Shown: positions 1-5,255, counted from the first letter of the stretch. The stretch: DNA of 5,970 bases from Candidatus Woesearchaeota archaeon CG08_land_8_20_14_0_20_47_9 (GCA_002763335.1 PEYS01000205.1:1-5970); one strand, 5' to 3'. The notes: generated by a model from the letters alone, not told the origin. Made by a program: numbers and translations.

Positions 1-84
1 CTTCGCCTTTAAGGGCTCGCCTCGGTATTCAGAGTTTTCAATGTCAGAACTGCAGTTTTATAGGTTTAAGCCTTGATCGATGCC
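1..84 (-). repeat. Diverged, edge-truncated copy (A) of a dispersed intergenic element
   Basis: This stretch aligns in the same orientation with 3685-3767. The first 12 bases (CTTCGCCTTTAA) are identical and the next 16 (GGGCTCGCCTCGGTAT) differ by one inserted G and one substitution. Beyond that, similarity of roughly two thirds to three quarters continues to the protease stop codon, with a matching GAT..ATGCC end. The right arm here, GTATTCAGAGTTTTC (26-39 region), corresponds to GTGTTCAAAGTTTTC in copy B. The left arm would lie outside the window. The element sits directly after the stop codon of the site-2 protease gene, so on the minus strand it would form the 3' untranslated region or act as a terminator. 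That role is inference; the similarity is seen directly. It could instead be a short non-autonomous mobile or REP-like element. Confidence 0.6.
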
Positions 85-1268
85 TAACGGGCAAAGGAGA
101 ACACGATGTTGATAACCACCAGAGACAGGAATAGCATGCTTATCAGCCCCCAGAGCCTCTGACCAGGCTTGCCTGGGAGTATGCAGCTTAGGAGGATCTG
201 GAGCATCCTACCGCCATCAACAACCCCTAGGGGGGAGAGGTTAAACAAGCCGATACCCAGGTTAAGGACATAAAGCCAGTAGACGAGGCCGAGAAGCCAT
301 ATAGCAAGGTTAGGAATAAACCATAATCTTGCGCGAGCGCTCTTTCTTATCTCGCTGCTCTGCTGAATGTAAACGCCGAGGTACCCTGCAGATTGGTTAG
401 AAGGGTTTTCTGCAAGCGATACCTCATAGCTGCCGCGGTCAGTTCTTATGCCCACAATATCACCAGAGTGCTTGCCACTAAGTGCGCTTGTGAAGTTCTC
501 AACAGACAATATGTCTGCGTTATCAACAGCCTTTATGATCTCGCCCTTACTCATGCCAGCCTTCTCAGCAGGGTAGGTTATGCTCTCATTCCCGTCAAAC
601 CCTGCTATGGCAACCCCGTTGAGATCAATAAAGGCATTTGAGATCGGGATAACTAAGAGGATGAAGACCCAGATAAGCAGGAAGCCGCATACGAGGTTAG
701 AGAACGGGCCTGCGGCAAAGACTGCCAGCTGATCCTTCGGAGGGCGCTTTCTAAGCCCTTTTTCATCAGGCTCAACAAATGCAGCAGGTATTACTGGCAG
801 GAGGAGTGATATGAATGCGAGCCCGCTTGACTTCACCCTAACACCTGCAAGCCTCGCCATAACCCCGTGGGAGAACTCGTGCACAGCTGCCAGAATAAAG
901 ATGGATATGATCCAGTAGATAAACGGAACATAAAGACCGCCCTTAACCTTAAAGGGGAGTACCAGCGCAACACCGGGCGCAGCTGTAGGGGTTGTGAGCA
1001 GGCTTACGATGTTATCAACAAGGAAATAGCAGATTAGAGCCATCCCCAGAAAGCCTGTGATTATGGCGAGGTAGCCTAGAATGCCGAGCAGCTTCCTGTA
1101 GCTTGCAGCCACCCTATTCATACTATTTAAGCCCAGCTGCGTGCGGTATATGACGATGTATATGAATGGGAAGAGTATCTTCTGAAGAGCCAGCTTTTTC
1201 CTGTTCTTATAGAGGATGGCTGACAGAATAAGGGTGAAGACAACAATCGCGATTATTTGAACACTCAT
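84..1268 (-). CDS. Site-2 protease family (M50) intramembrane zinc metalloprotease with PDZ-like domain
   Basis: This is a 394-aa polytopic membrane protein. Hydrophobic segments lie near residues 3-20, 62-90, 112-130, 150-165, 185-212, 315-345 and 370-392. The zinc-binding motif HEFSH is at 130-134, inside a membrane segment. The second conserved motif, N-x-x-P-x-x-x-x-D-G-G, sits near the C-terminus, with the predicted third zinc ligand at D351. A soluble stretch at about 217-292 (YPAEKAGMSKGEIIKAVDN and the residues after it) resembles a PDZ domain. Family members cut transmembrane helices of membrane-bound regulators or leftover signal peptides; the substrate here is unknown. The gene starts 12 nt after the L40e stop and appears to be the last gene of a translation operon. 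The start has only a weak GGTAAG-like ribosome site, and no better Met is evident. Both catalytic motifs are present, so it is probably active. It ends at the repeat at 1-84. Confidence 0.9.
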   Translation of the reverse strand: MSVQIIAIVVFTLILSAILYKNRKKLALQKILFPFIYIVIYRTQLGLNSMNRVAASYRKLLGILGYLAIITGFLGMALICYFLVDNIVSLLTTPTAAPGVALVLPFKVKGGLYVPFIYWIISIFILAAVHEFSHGVMARLAGVRVKSSGLAFISLLLPVIPAAFVEPDEKGLRKRPPKDQLAVFAAGPFSNLVCGFLLIWVFILLVIPISNAFIDLNGVAIAGFDGNESITYPAEKAGMSKGEIIKAVDNADILSVENFTSALSGKHSGDIVGIRTDRGSYEVSLAENPSNQSAGYLGVYIQQSSEIRKSARARLWFIPNLAIWLLGLVYWLYVLNLGIGLFNLSPLGVVDGGRMLQILLSCILPGKPGQRLWGLISMLFLSLVVINIVFSFAR

Positions 1269-1280
1269 CTTACCAAGCTT

Positions 1281-1442
1281 TTACTTCCTTCTGATTGCGC
1301 GAAGCGCATTACTGCCACACTTGCGGCAGCTAACCTTTCTTGAGATCACCTTCATGTTAGACGCCTTTATCTTACTCTTGCACCTCCTGCACACAAAGAC
1401 ATTGTGGAACAACCTCCTTTCTGCCTCGGGAAACTTAACCAT
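1281..1442 (-). CDS. rpl40e: Large-subunit ribosomal protein L40e (eL40), zinc ribbon
   Basis: This 53-aa protein begins MVKFPEAERRLFHNVFVCRR. It carries two Cys-x-x-Cys pairs, C18-R-R-C21 and C39-R-K-C42, which form the zinc ribbon typical of archaeal L40e. The C-terminus is strongly basic (LRAIRRK). In eukaryotes the homologue is made as a ubiquitin fusion; archaea encode it alone at about this length, so the gene looks complete. The start follows a good ribosome site, GGTGG (about 1450-1454), that overlaps the IF5A stop codon. Spacing is 10 nt to the IF5A stop and 12 nt to the protease start, which supports one polycistronic message. It is small enough to be missed by length-thresholded gene callers. 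Confidence 0.95.
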   Translation of the reverse strand: MVKFPEAERRLFHNVFVCRRCKSKIKASNMKVISRKVSCRKCGSNALRAIRRK

Positions 1443-1452
1443 TTCTAGCCAC

Positions 1453-1854
1453 CTAGTCCTCAGACTCAGACTTGATCTGCTTCATAACCCTGTCGCCTAG
1501 TATCTGCCAATACAGGACAACACAGCCGGCTGTGCAGCCATCCTTAAGCTCAGGAGGTATTGCCAGATCAAAGGTCTCGTAAGTCTCTCTATCCATGATA
1601 TTTGCAACATCACCGTGTATAGAAAGCACCTGCGCGTTTTTCTTCTCTATTATAGGCACCTCAACATTATCATGCCCAGGCATAACAATCACGCGCTTCT
1701 TCCCGTCAATTAGGCCAATGCCCTCGACCCTGACCTTTGCATGACCGTGCTTGCCTGGCCTCGAGACCTGAATGTTTGTTGCCTTACACGCAACATCATC
1801 CATTATTATGTAGCTCCCTTCCTTTATGCTGCTAGCGCTCACAATCTTTTTCAT
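1453..1854 (-). CDS. eif5A: Translation initiation factor 5A (aIF5A), hypusine-containing
   Basis: This 133-aa protein is full length for archaeal IF5A. The N-terminal SH3-like domain (about 1-70) carries the modification loop RPGKHGHAKV, where K35 is the predicted hypusine or deoxyhypusine site. The C-terminal half (about 72-130) matches the OB-fold domain. The factor binds the ribosomal E site and relieves stalling, classically at polyproline stretches, and also helps termination; it needs deoxyhypusine synthase, which is not in this window. The start is 4 nt after the S10 stop. The ribosome site GAGGAG overlaps the end of S10, so translation is probably coupled. The loop has R32-P33 just before GKHGH, where many homologues have small residues such as S/T-K-x; this is a mild variation. 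Confidence 0.97.
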   Translation of the reverse strand: MKKIVSASSIKEGSYIIMDDVACKATNIQVSRPGKHGHAKVRVEGIGLIDGKKRVIVMPGHDNVEVPIIEKKNAQVLSIHGDVANIMDRETYETFDLAIPPELKDGCTAGCVVLYWQILGDRVMKQIKSESED

Positions 1855-1858
1855 AGAA

Positions 1859-2170
1859 CTACTCCTCTACCATCTCAATCTCAATATTCAGGCCCTCAGG
1901 AATCGGGACACGCATAACAAGCCTAAGAGTACGCTCATCTGAGCCCAGGTCAATCAGGCGCTTATGTATCCTCGTCTCAAAATGATCCCACGTGGCCTTT
2001 CCATTGCCGCAAGGGCTTTTTCTAGTGGTGATCCTCAGCCTCTTTGTGGGCAGGGGTATTGGGCCCCGCATCTCCACCCCGGTCTTCTCTACAATGTCCC
2101 TGATATAATCGCATGTTTGGTTTATGCTGTTTATATCTGTACTCGCCAGCTTTATCCGGGCTTTTTGCAT
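1859..2170 (-). CDS. rpsJ: Small-subunit ribosomal protein S10 (uS10)
   Basis: This 103-aa protein has the archaeal S10 signature. It begins MQKARIKLASTDINSINQTC, has the central GPIPLPTKRLRITTRKSPCG stretch containing the long ribosome-inserted loop, then the WDHFETRIHKRLIDL segment. It is complete compared with the usual 100-105 aa. It belongs to the 30S head. The order EF-1A then S10 is a classic archaeal arrangement. Upstream of the start the minus strand reads AGTGATGTGAAATG, where GTGAT can pair with the AUCACCUCC end of archaeal 16S rRNA. A 77-nt gap with a hairpin separates it from EF-1A, the widest gap in this operon. Confidence 0.97.
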   Translation of the reverse strand: MQKARIKLASTDINSINQTCDYIRDIVEKTGVEMRGPIPLPTKRLRITTRKSPCGNGKATWDHFETRIHKRLIDLGSDERTLRLVMRVPIPEGLNIEIEMVEE

Positions 2171-2202
2171 TTCACATCACTGGTGTACCTTAGCGTCTGA
2201 CA

Positions 2203-2229
2203 CCATGATAAGGGGCTGATTTATCATGG
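2203..2229 (-). promoter_or_regulatory. Intercistronic hairpin between EF-1A and S10
   Basis: This is a perfect 9-bp inverted repeat, CCATGATAA at 2203-2211 and TTATCATGG at 2221-2229 on the plus strand, with a 9-nt loop. In the minus-strand transcript it would fold just downstream of the EF-1A stop and about 33 nt before the S10 start. Possible roles are an mRNA processing or stability element, or partial termination that lowers downstream expression relative to EF-1A. There is no run of T after it on the minus strand, so a simple U-tract terminator is unlikely. The structure is seen in the sequence; the function is inference. Confidence 0.55.
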
Positions 2230-2247
2230 ACCTGCAAAGCACTGCGC

Positions 2248-3537
2248 TTAACCCTTCTTAACCAGGTCAATGCACATGCCTGCAGCTACAGTTGTGCCGC
2301 TGTCCCTTACTGCGAACCTGGCCAGCTGCGGGATCTCCTTGAATTTCTCAATCACAAGCGGTGTTGTCGGCTTAACCTGCACCACTGCAGCATCGCCCTT
2401 CTTTATGAAGTCAGGGTTCTCTGCCAGGATTTCCCCTGTTGCTGGGTTAAGCTTCTTCTTCAGGGCTGTTATCTGACATGCCACCTGCGCTGTGTGTATG
2501 TGGAAGACAGGCGTGTAGCCGACAGTGATAACAGTCGGGTGATTCAGAACAACTATCTGCGCTGTGAATTCTGAAGCAATCGTAGGCGGGTTGTCAACAT
2601 GGCCTACAACGTCGCCCCTTGTTATGTCCTTCTTGTTTATGCCCCTCACATTAAAGCCAACATTATCACCTGGCTCCGCCTGCTGCAGGGCCTCGTGGTG
2701 CATCTCAATGCTCTTAACCTCGCCTGAGACACCCTTGCCTTCCCTTGCAGGCACAACAATGACCTTATCGCCAACCTTCATAACCCCTGTTTCAACCCTG
2801 CCAACTGCAACCACGCCTATACCCGTGATGTTGTAAACATCCTGGACAGGCAGCCTTAGTGGAAGCTGTGTCGGCTTCTCAGGCGGTGTAAGGGTGTCTA
2901 TTGCCTCAAGGAGTGTTGGGCCGCTGAACCATGATAGCTTATCTGACTTCTTAGCTAGATTATCACCAGGGTATGATGCAATCGGTATAAACAACACCTT
3001 GTTTGGGTCGTAGCCTACGCTCTTGAGAAGGGTTGAGACCTCGCTCTTCACCTCCTCAAATCGCTGCTGGCTGTAACCCACCATATCCAGCTTGTTTATC
3101 GCAACAATCAGCTGCCCTATGCCCAGGGTCTTTGCCAGGAAGACGTGCTCCTTTGTCTGAGCCTGTACGCCATCCCCCTTGTTTCCAGAGACAACAAGCA
3201 CAGCCGCATCAGCCTGAGATGCCCCTGTGATCATGTTCTTGATAAAGTCCCTATGACCCGGGGCGTCAATTATGGTGAAGTAGTACTTGCCTGTCTCAAA
3301 CCTCTTGTGAGCCAGATCAATTGTAACACCCCTCTCCTGCTCCTCCTTAAGGTTGTCCATCACAAATGCGAACTCGAAGCCGTCCTTGCCTAGCTGCTTT
3401 GCCTTGTCCTTCAGCTTCCTCATAGCCTGCTCATCTATATTCTTTGTATCGTAGAGTAGCCTGCCGACTGTGGTTGATTTCCCGTGATCAACATGGCCGA
3501 TGAAGACGAGGTTTACATGTACCTTCTCCTTACCCAT
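2248..3537 (-). CDS. tuf: Translation elongation factor 1-alpha (aEF1A)
   Basis: This 429-aa GTPase delivers aminoacyl-tRNA to the ribosomal A site. The nucleotide-binding motifs are intact: P-loop GHVDHGKST at 14-22, DAPGH at 91-95 with the catalytic His95, and NKLD at 148-151. The RGVTID switch region is near 69-74. Beta-barrel domains 2 (about 220-320) and 3 (about 325-429) complete the usual length. The start chosen is the Met of MGKEKVHVNLVF. The reading frame stays open 47 codons further upstream to 3678, but that part crosses the TATA box and repeats and would not be transcribed. A strong ribosome site, GGAGGT, lies 6 nt before the chosen start. It is the first gene of the operon EF-1A, S10, IF5A, L40e, protease. 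Confidence 0.98.
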   Translation of the reverse strand: MGKEKVHVNLVFIGHVDHGKSTTVGRLLYDTKNIDEQAMRKLKDKAKQLGKDGFEFAFVMDNLKEEQERGVTIDLAHKRFETGKYYFTIIDAPGHRDFIKNMITGASQADAAVLVVSGNKGDGVQAQTKEHVFLAKTLGIGQLIVAINKLDMVGYSQQRFEEVKSEVSTLLKSVGYDPNKVLFIPIASYPGDNLAKKSDKLSWFSGPTLLEAIDTLTPPEKPTQLPLRLPVQDVYNITGIGVVAVGRVETGVMKVGDKVIVVPAREGKGVSGEVKSIEMHHEALQQAEPGDNVGFNVRGINKKDITRGDVVGHVDNPPTIASEFTAQIVVLNHPTVITVGYTPVFHIHTAQVACQITALKKKLNPATGEILAENPDFIKKGDAAVVQVKPTTPLVIEKFKEIPQLARFAVRDSGTTVAAGMCIDLVKKG

Positions 3538-3543
3538 TTTAAT

Positions 3544-3549
3544 ACCTCC
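3544..3549 (-). promoter_or_regulatory. Shine-Dalgarno site of EF-1A
   Basis: On the minus strand GGAGGT stands 6 nt before the ATG at 3537. It is a full match to the archaeal anti-Shine-Dalgarno core and fixes the EF-1A start at MGKEK rather than the upstream in-frame Met. Confidence 0.9.
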
Positions 3550-3592
3550 AGGTCTTATTTTTAAGTAGTTATCTTCTGGTTTTTTGTTGAGG

Positions 3593-3600
3593 TATATAAA
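3593..3600 (-). promoter_or_regulatory. TATA box of the EF-1A operon
   Basis: On the minus strand the sequence reads ACACAAAATTTATATACC, with the TATA core TTTATATA and an A-rich stretch upstream in the BRE position. A start of transcription about 25 nt downstream would fall near 3567-3570 and give a leader of roughly 30 nt that contains the GGAGGT site. It is the only strong promoter I see for the five-gene minus-strand operon. Confidence 0.8.
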
Positions 3601-3622
3601 TTTTGTGTTTGAATGCAAAGGC

Positions 3623-3645
3623 TCACCGAGGGATTCACCGAGGAT
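3623..3645. repeat. Tandem TCACCGAGG repeat upstream of the EF-1A promoter
   Basis: Two adjacent copies, TCACCGAGGGAT (3623-3634) and TCACCGAGGAT (3635-3645), differ by one base deletion. The shared core CACCGAGG also occurs inverted (CCTCGGTG) at 3703-3710 inside the neighbouring element. The preceding AAGGCTC (3618-3624) recurs at 3695-3701, also within that element. The pair starts about 22 bp upstream of the EF-1A TATA box, a suitable place for an activator site. It may equally be a fragment of the same repeat family. Confidence 0.6.
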
Positions 3646-3663
3646 CAGGGCCCTCAATAAGAT

Positions 3664-3767
3664 GAAAACTTTGAACACACTCGGCTTCGCCTTTAAGGCT
3701 CGCCTCGGTGTTCAAAGTTTTCCACGTAAGAATTGCTATTTTTGGTGTTTATGTTTGATTAATGCCC
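3664..3767 (-). repeat. Inverted-repeat element, copy B
   Basis: The core (3664-3722) has perfect 15-bp arms, GAAAACTTTGAACAC (3664-3678) and GTGTTCAAAGTTTTC (3708-3722), around a 29-nt centre containing GGCTTCGCC and GCCTTTAAGGC, which can form small nested hairpins. From 3685 to 3767 it aligns with 1-84 in the same orientation, including about 45 bp beyond the right arm. The repeated unit is therefore longer than the palindrome. Copy A follows a stop codon and copy B lies between two divergent promoters, so a single role as terminator does not fit both. A MITE-like or REP-like element, or a structured RNA, are the alternatives. Confidence 0.65.
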
Positions 3768-3770
3768 TTG

Positions 3771-3803
3771 TCCTAAAAACCCACTTCAGGCGGATTTTTA
3801 GGA
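3771..3803. repeat. Imperfect 12-pair hairpin
   Basis: The arms TCCTAAAAACCC (3771-3782) and GGATTTTTAGGA (3792-3803) pair with one C-A mismatch and leave a 9-nt loop (ACTTCAGGC). No clear T-run follows on either strand, so it is not a plain U-tract terminator. It begins 4 nt after the end of the region shared by copies A and B. Confidence 0.5.
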
Positions 3804-3850
3804 TATCAATGGAGGGCGAGCTTATTTTTCGATTCCGACACAATGACGTT

Positions 3851-3897
3851 TGAGGGCTTTGAATAAACCTGCGGAGCAGGTTTATTCAAAGCCCTCA
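3851..3897. repeat. Perfect 22-bp hairpin with 3-nt loop
   Basis: The left arm (3851-3872, beginning TGAGGGCTTTGAATAAACC) and the right arm (3876-3897, ending in GCCCTCA) are exact reverse complements around the loop GGA. The right arm ends about 3 bp before the TATA-like sequence of the methyltransferase-kinase gene. Because that gene is probably leaderless, the hairpin should not be in its mRNA. It may end a transcript coming from the left, act as a DNA site (operator or cruciform), or be part of a repeat element. Twenty-two matched pairs without error is beyond chance and suggests recent origin or selection. Confidence 0.75.
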
Positions 3898-3899
3898 GA

Positions 3900-3912
3900 T
3901 TATTATACTTAA
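3900..3912 (+). promoter_or_regulatory. TATA-like promoter of the methyltransferase-kinase gene
   Basis: The sequence TTATTATACTTAA is centred about 25 nt before the ATG at 3930. That spacing puts transcription initiation at or next to the start codon, and there is no good Shine-Dalgarno motif in AAGGCGATAACCCGGTAGC. Both points suggest a leaderless message. Confidence 0.6.
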
Positions 3913-3929
3913 GGCGATAACCCGGTAGC

Positions 3930-5183
3930 ATGGCTGACCACTATGAGCCTGCTGAAGACTCCCTTATGCTTCTCAGGCATGTCAAGGACCATGCTCACGG
4001 CCTTGTGCTTGATATGGGCACTGGATCAGGAATACTTGCAGTTGAGGCTGCCAAGCATGCCAGGCTTGTCATAGCCGCTGACATAACCCTGGCAGCGGTT
4101 CGGGCCGCGGCTAAGGCTTCAAGGAAGGAGGGCTTAAACAACCTCCTGGCTGTGCATTCAGACCTCTTCAGCTTCATCAGGAAGAGAGGCATAAAGGAGA
4201 AGGCCCTGATCCTTGGAGCAGACCTGGCAGAGGGCTTTGACCTGATCATATTCAACCCCCCATACCTTCCCAATGATAAGAGGGCAGCTGACATTGCCAT
4301 TGATGGCGGTCCTCATGGCCACGAGCTGATAAGGGGGTTTCTGCTTGAGGCATCTGACCACCTGAAGGAGGAGGGCAGGATTCTGCTTCTATTCAGCTCC
4401 CTTACAGGCAAGAGCAGGGTTGATCAGGCAGCTTATGATGCGATGCTCGAATTTGAGCTGCTTGAGGAGAAGCGCATCTTCTTTGAAAGCCTCTATGTTT
4501 ACCTGATAAGAAAGTCTCAGCTCTTGGCTGAACTCCATAAAAGGGGAATAAGGGGCGTAAGGCTCCTTGCAAGGGGAAGGCACGGCACGGTCTTCTCAGG
4601 GCTTATGGGGAGAAAAACAGTTGCAATAAAGGTGGATGGGGCAGTAAGCTGCGCTCAGCGCGAGGCATACTGGCTTGGCATAATGAACAGGCATGGGCTT
4701 GCTCCAAGGCTGATAACAAGTAGCCAGGACTGTCCTGTCAGCTTCCTTGTCATGGAGCTTATCCAGGGCAAGCCTATCCTGGAGTTCCTGGCCAATTCAG
4801 ATAAGGGAACATGCTGTAAGATAATACTCAGGATACTAAGGGCGCTTGCGCTTATGGACAGGCTGGGCATAAATAAGGAGGAGCTTCACCGCCCTGTAAA
4901 GCACATCATTATTAGGGGTCAAGGTGCCAGAGCTAGGCCTGTGCTAATAGACTTTGAGAGGTGCAGCAGGAGCAGCAAACCAAAAAACCTCAGGCAGTTC
5001 ATACAGTTTCTCTGCTCAGCAAGGTTAAGGCATGTCCTTAATGGCAAGGGGATCACTGTATCTGCAGGGGATGTGAGGACGCTGAGGTCACTATGCATGT
5101 CCTACAAGTACTGTGACTGTGATAAGGCCTGCTCAGAGGCTCTGCAGGACATCATGTCAGGGATAAGGAGAATACTGAGCTGA
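3930..5183 (+). CDS. Fusion: HemK2/Mtq2-type protein-glutamine methyltransferase plus COG2112-like protein kinase
   Basis: This is a 417-aa protein with two domains. Residues 1-196 are a class I S-adenosylmethionine methyltransferase: YEPAEDSLMLL at 5-15, SAM loop DMGTGSG at 28-34, acidic D51, catalytic NPPY at 109-112 and DGGPHG at 125-130. The NPPY motif and short N-terminus match archaeal/eukaryotic Mtq2 (HemK2), which methylates the GGQ glutamine of release factor aRF1/eRF1. Residues about 199-417 resemble archaeal predicted Ser/Thr kinases (COG2112, related to RIO/Bud32): glycine-loop-like ARGRHGTVFSG at 214-224, VAIK with K234, E245, hinge VMELIQG, and IDFE with D341. The HxD loop is unusual (NKEELHRPVKH). 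The domains join without a visible linker. Five cysteines lie late (C362, C389, C395, C397, C401). The gene ends in tandem stops TGA TAA. Domain assignments are confident for the methyltransferase and good for the kinase; joint function is inference. Confidence 0.88.
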   Translation: MADHYEPAEDSLMLLRHVKDHAHGLVLDMGTGSGILAVEAAKHARLVIAADITLAAVRAAAKASRKEGLNNLLAVHSDLFSFIRKRGIKEKALILGADLAEGFDLIIFNPPYLPNDKRAADIAIDGGPHGHELIRGFLLEASDHLKEEGRILLLFSSLTGKSRVDQAAYDAMLEFELLEEKRIFFESLYVYLIRKSQLLAELHKRGIRGVRLLARGRHGTVFSGLMGRKTVAIKVDGAVSCAQREAYWLGIMNRHGLAPRLITSSQDCPVSFLVMELIQGKPILEFLANSDKGTCCKIILRILRALALMDRLGINKEELHRPVKHIIIRGQGARARPVLIDFERCSRSSKPKNLRQFIQFLCSARLRHVLNGKGITVSAGDVRTLRSLCMSYKYCDCDKACSEALQDIMSGIRRILS

Positions 5184-5185
5184 TA

Positions 5186-5208
5186 AGTGGTGCTTATAGT
5201 ACCCCACT
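5186..5208 (+). terminator. Weak hairpin after the methyltransferase-kinase gene
   Basis: Directly after the tandem stop codons, GGTGC (5189-5193) and GTACC (5199-5203) can pair around TTATA with one G-T pair. AGT (5186-5188) and ACT (5206-5208) extend the stem past a two-base bulge. There is no convincing T-run afterwards. It may help termination or stability before the next promoter at 5225. Confidence 0.25.
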
Positions 5209-5224
5209 CTGTTAAATCACAACA

Positions 5225-5232
5225 TTTATATA
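5225..5232 (+). promoter_or_regulatory. TATA box of the winged-helix gene
   Basis: TTTATATA lies 33 nt before the ATG at 5266, preceded by TTAAATCACAACA in the BRE region. A transcription start near 5254-5257 would leave a leader of about 10 nt. The core is identical to the EF-1A TATA box. Confidence 0.75.
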
Positions 5233-5255
5233 CTCATATCGTTAAAGCCAATTCT

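Larger units (their letters stand above)
3538..3929. other. 392-bp divergent intergenic region rich in palindromes
   Basis: No credible gene is visible here. From left to right it contains the EF-1A ribosome site and TATA box, the tandem TCACCGAGG repeat, the inverted-repeat element (copy B), a 12-pair hairpin, a perfect 22-bp hairpin and the TATA box of the methyltransferase-kinase gene. Reading frames that cross it overlap the promoter and the repeats and resemble no protein I know. The core between the promoters (about 3610-3897) could host a small RNA, an inserted repeat element, or regulator-binding sites; the sequence alone does not decide. Confidence 0.8.

Noticed and set aside
393..641. 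Plus-strand open frame opposite the site-2 protease
   Set aside because: It lies wholly antisense to a well-supported gene, with no promoter or ribosome site. The same judgement applies to the plus-strand frames opposite S10 and EF-1A and to the minus-strand frames under the fusion gene and the winged-helix gene.
2171..2247. tRNA gene or second promoter in the EF-1A to S10 gap
   Set aside because: Only 77 nt are available, there is no cloverleaf or T-loop consensus, and no TATA-like sequence is suitably placed. Only the 9-bp hairpin is evident.
3538..3678. In-frame 47-codon N-terminal extension of EF-1A beginning at 3678
   Set aside because: It crosses the TATA box and the tandem repeats and has no ribosome site. 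Archaeal EF-1A proteins begin at the MGKEK-like position, which has GGAGGT 6 nt upstream.
3623..3722. CRISPR array suggested by the repeated CACCGAGG units
   Set aside because: There are only two adjacent short copies without spacers of regular length, and the third is inverted. There are no cas genes nearby.
3584..3853. Plus-strand open frame of 89 codons through the intergenic region
   Set aside because: It overlaps the EF-1A promoter and all of the repeat element, has no promoter or ribosome site of its own, and resembles no known protein. It is open mainly because the repeats lack stops.
4515..4535. Separate start (TTG near 4524) for an independent kinase gene
   Set aside because: There is no ribosome site before it, the frame is continuous with the methyltransferase, and no stop separates the domains. 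A fusion is the simpler reading.
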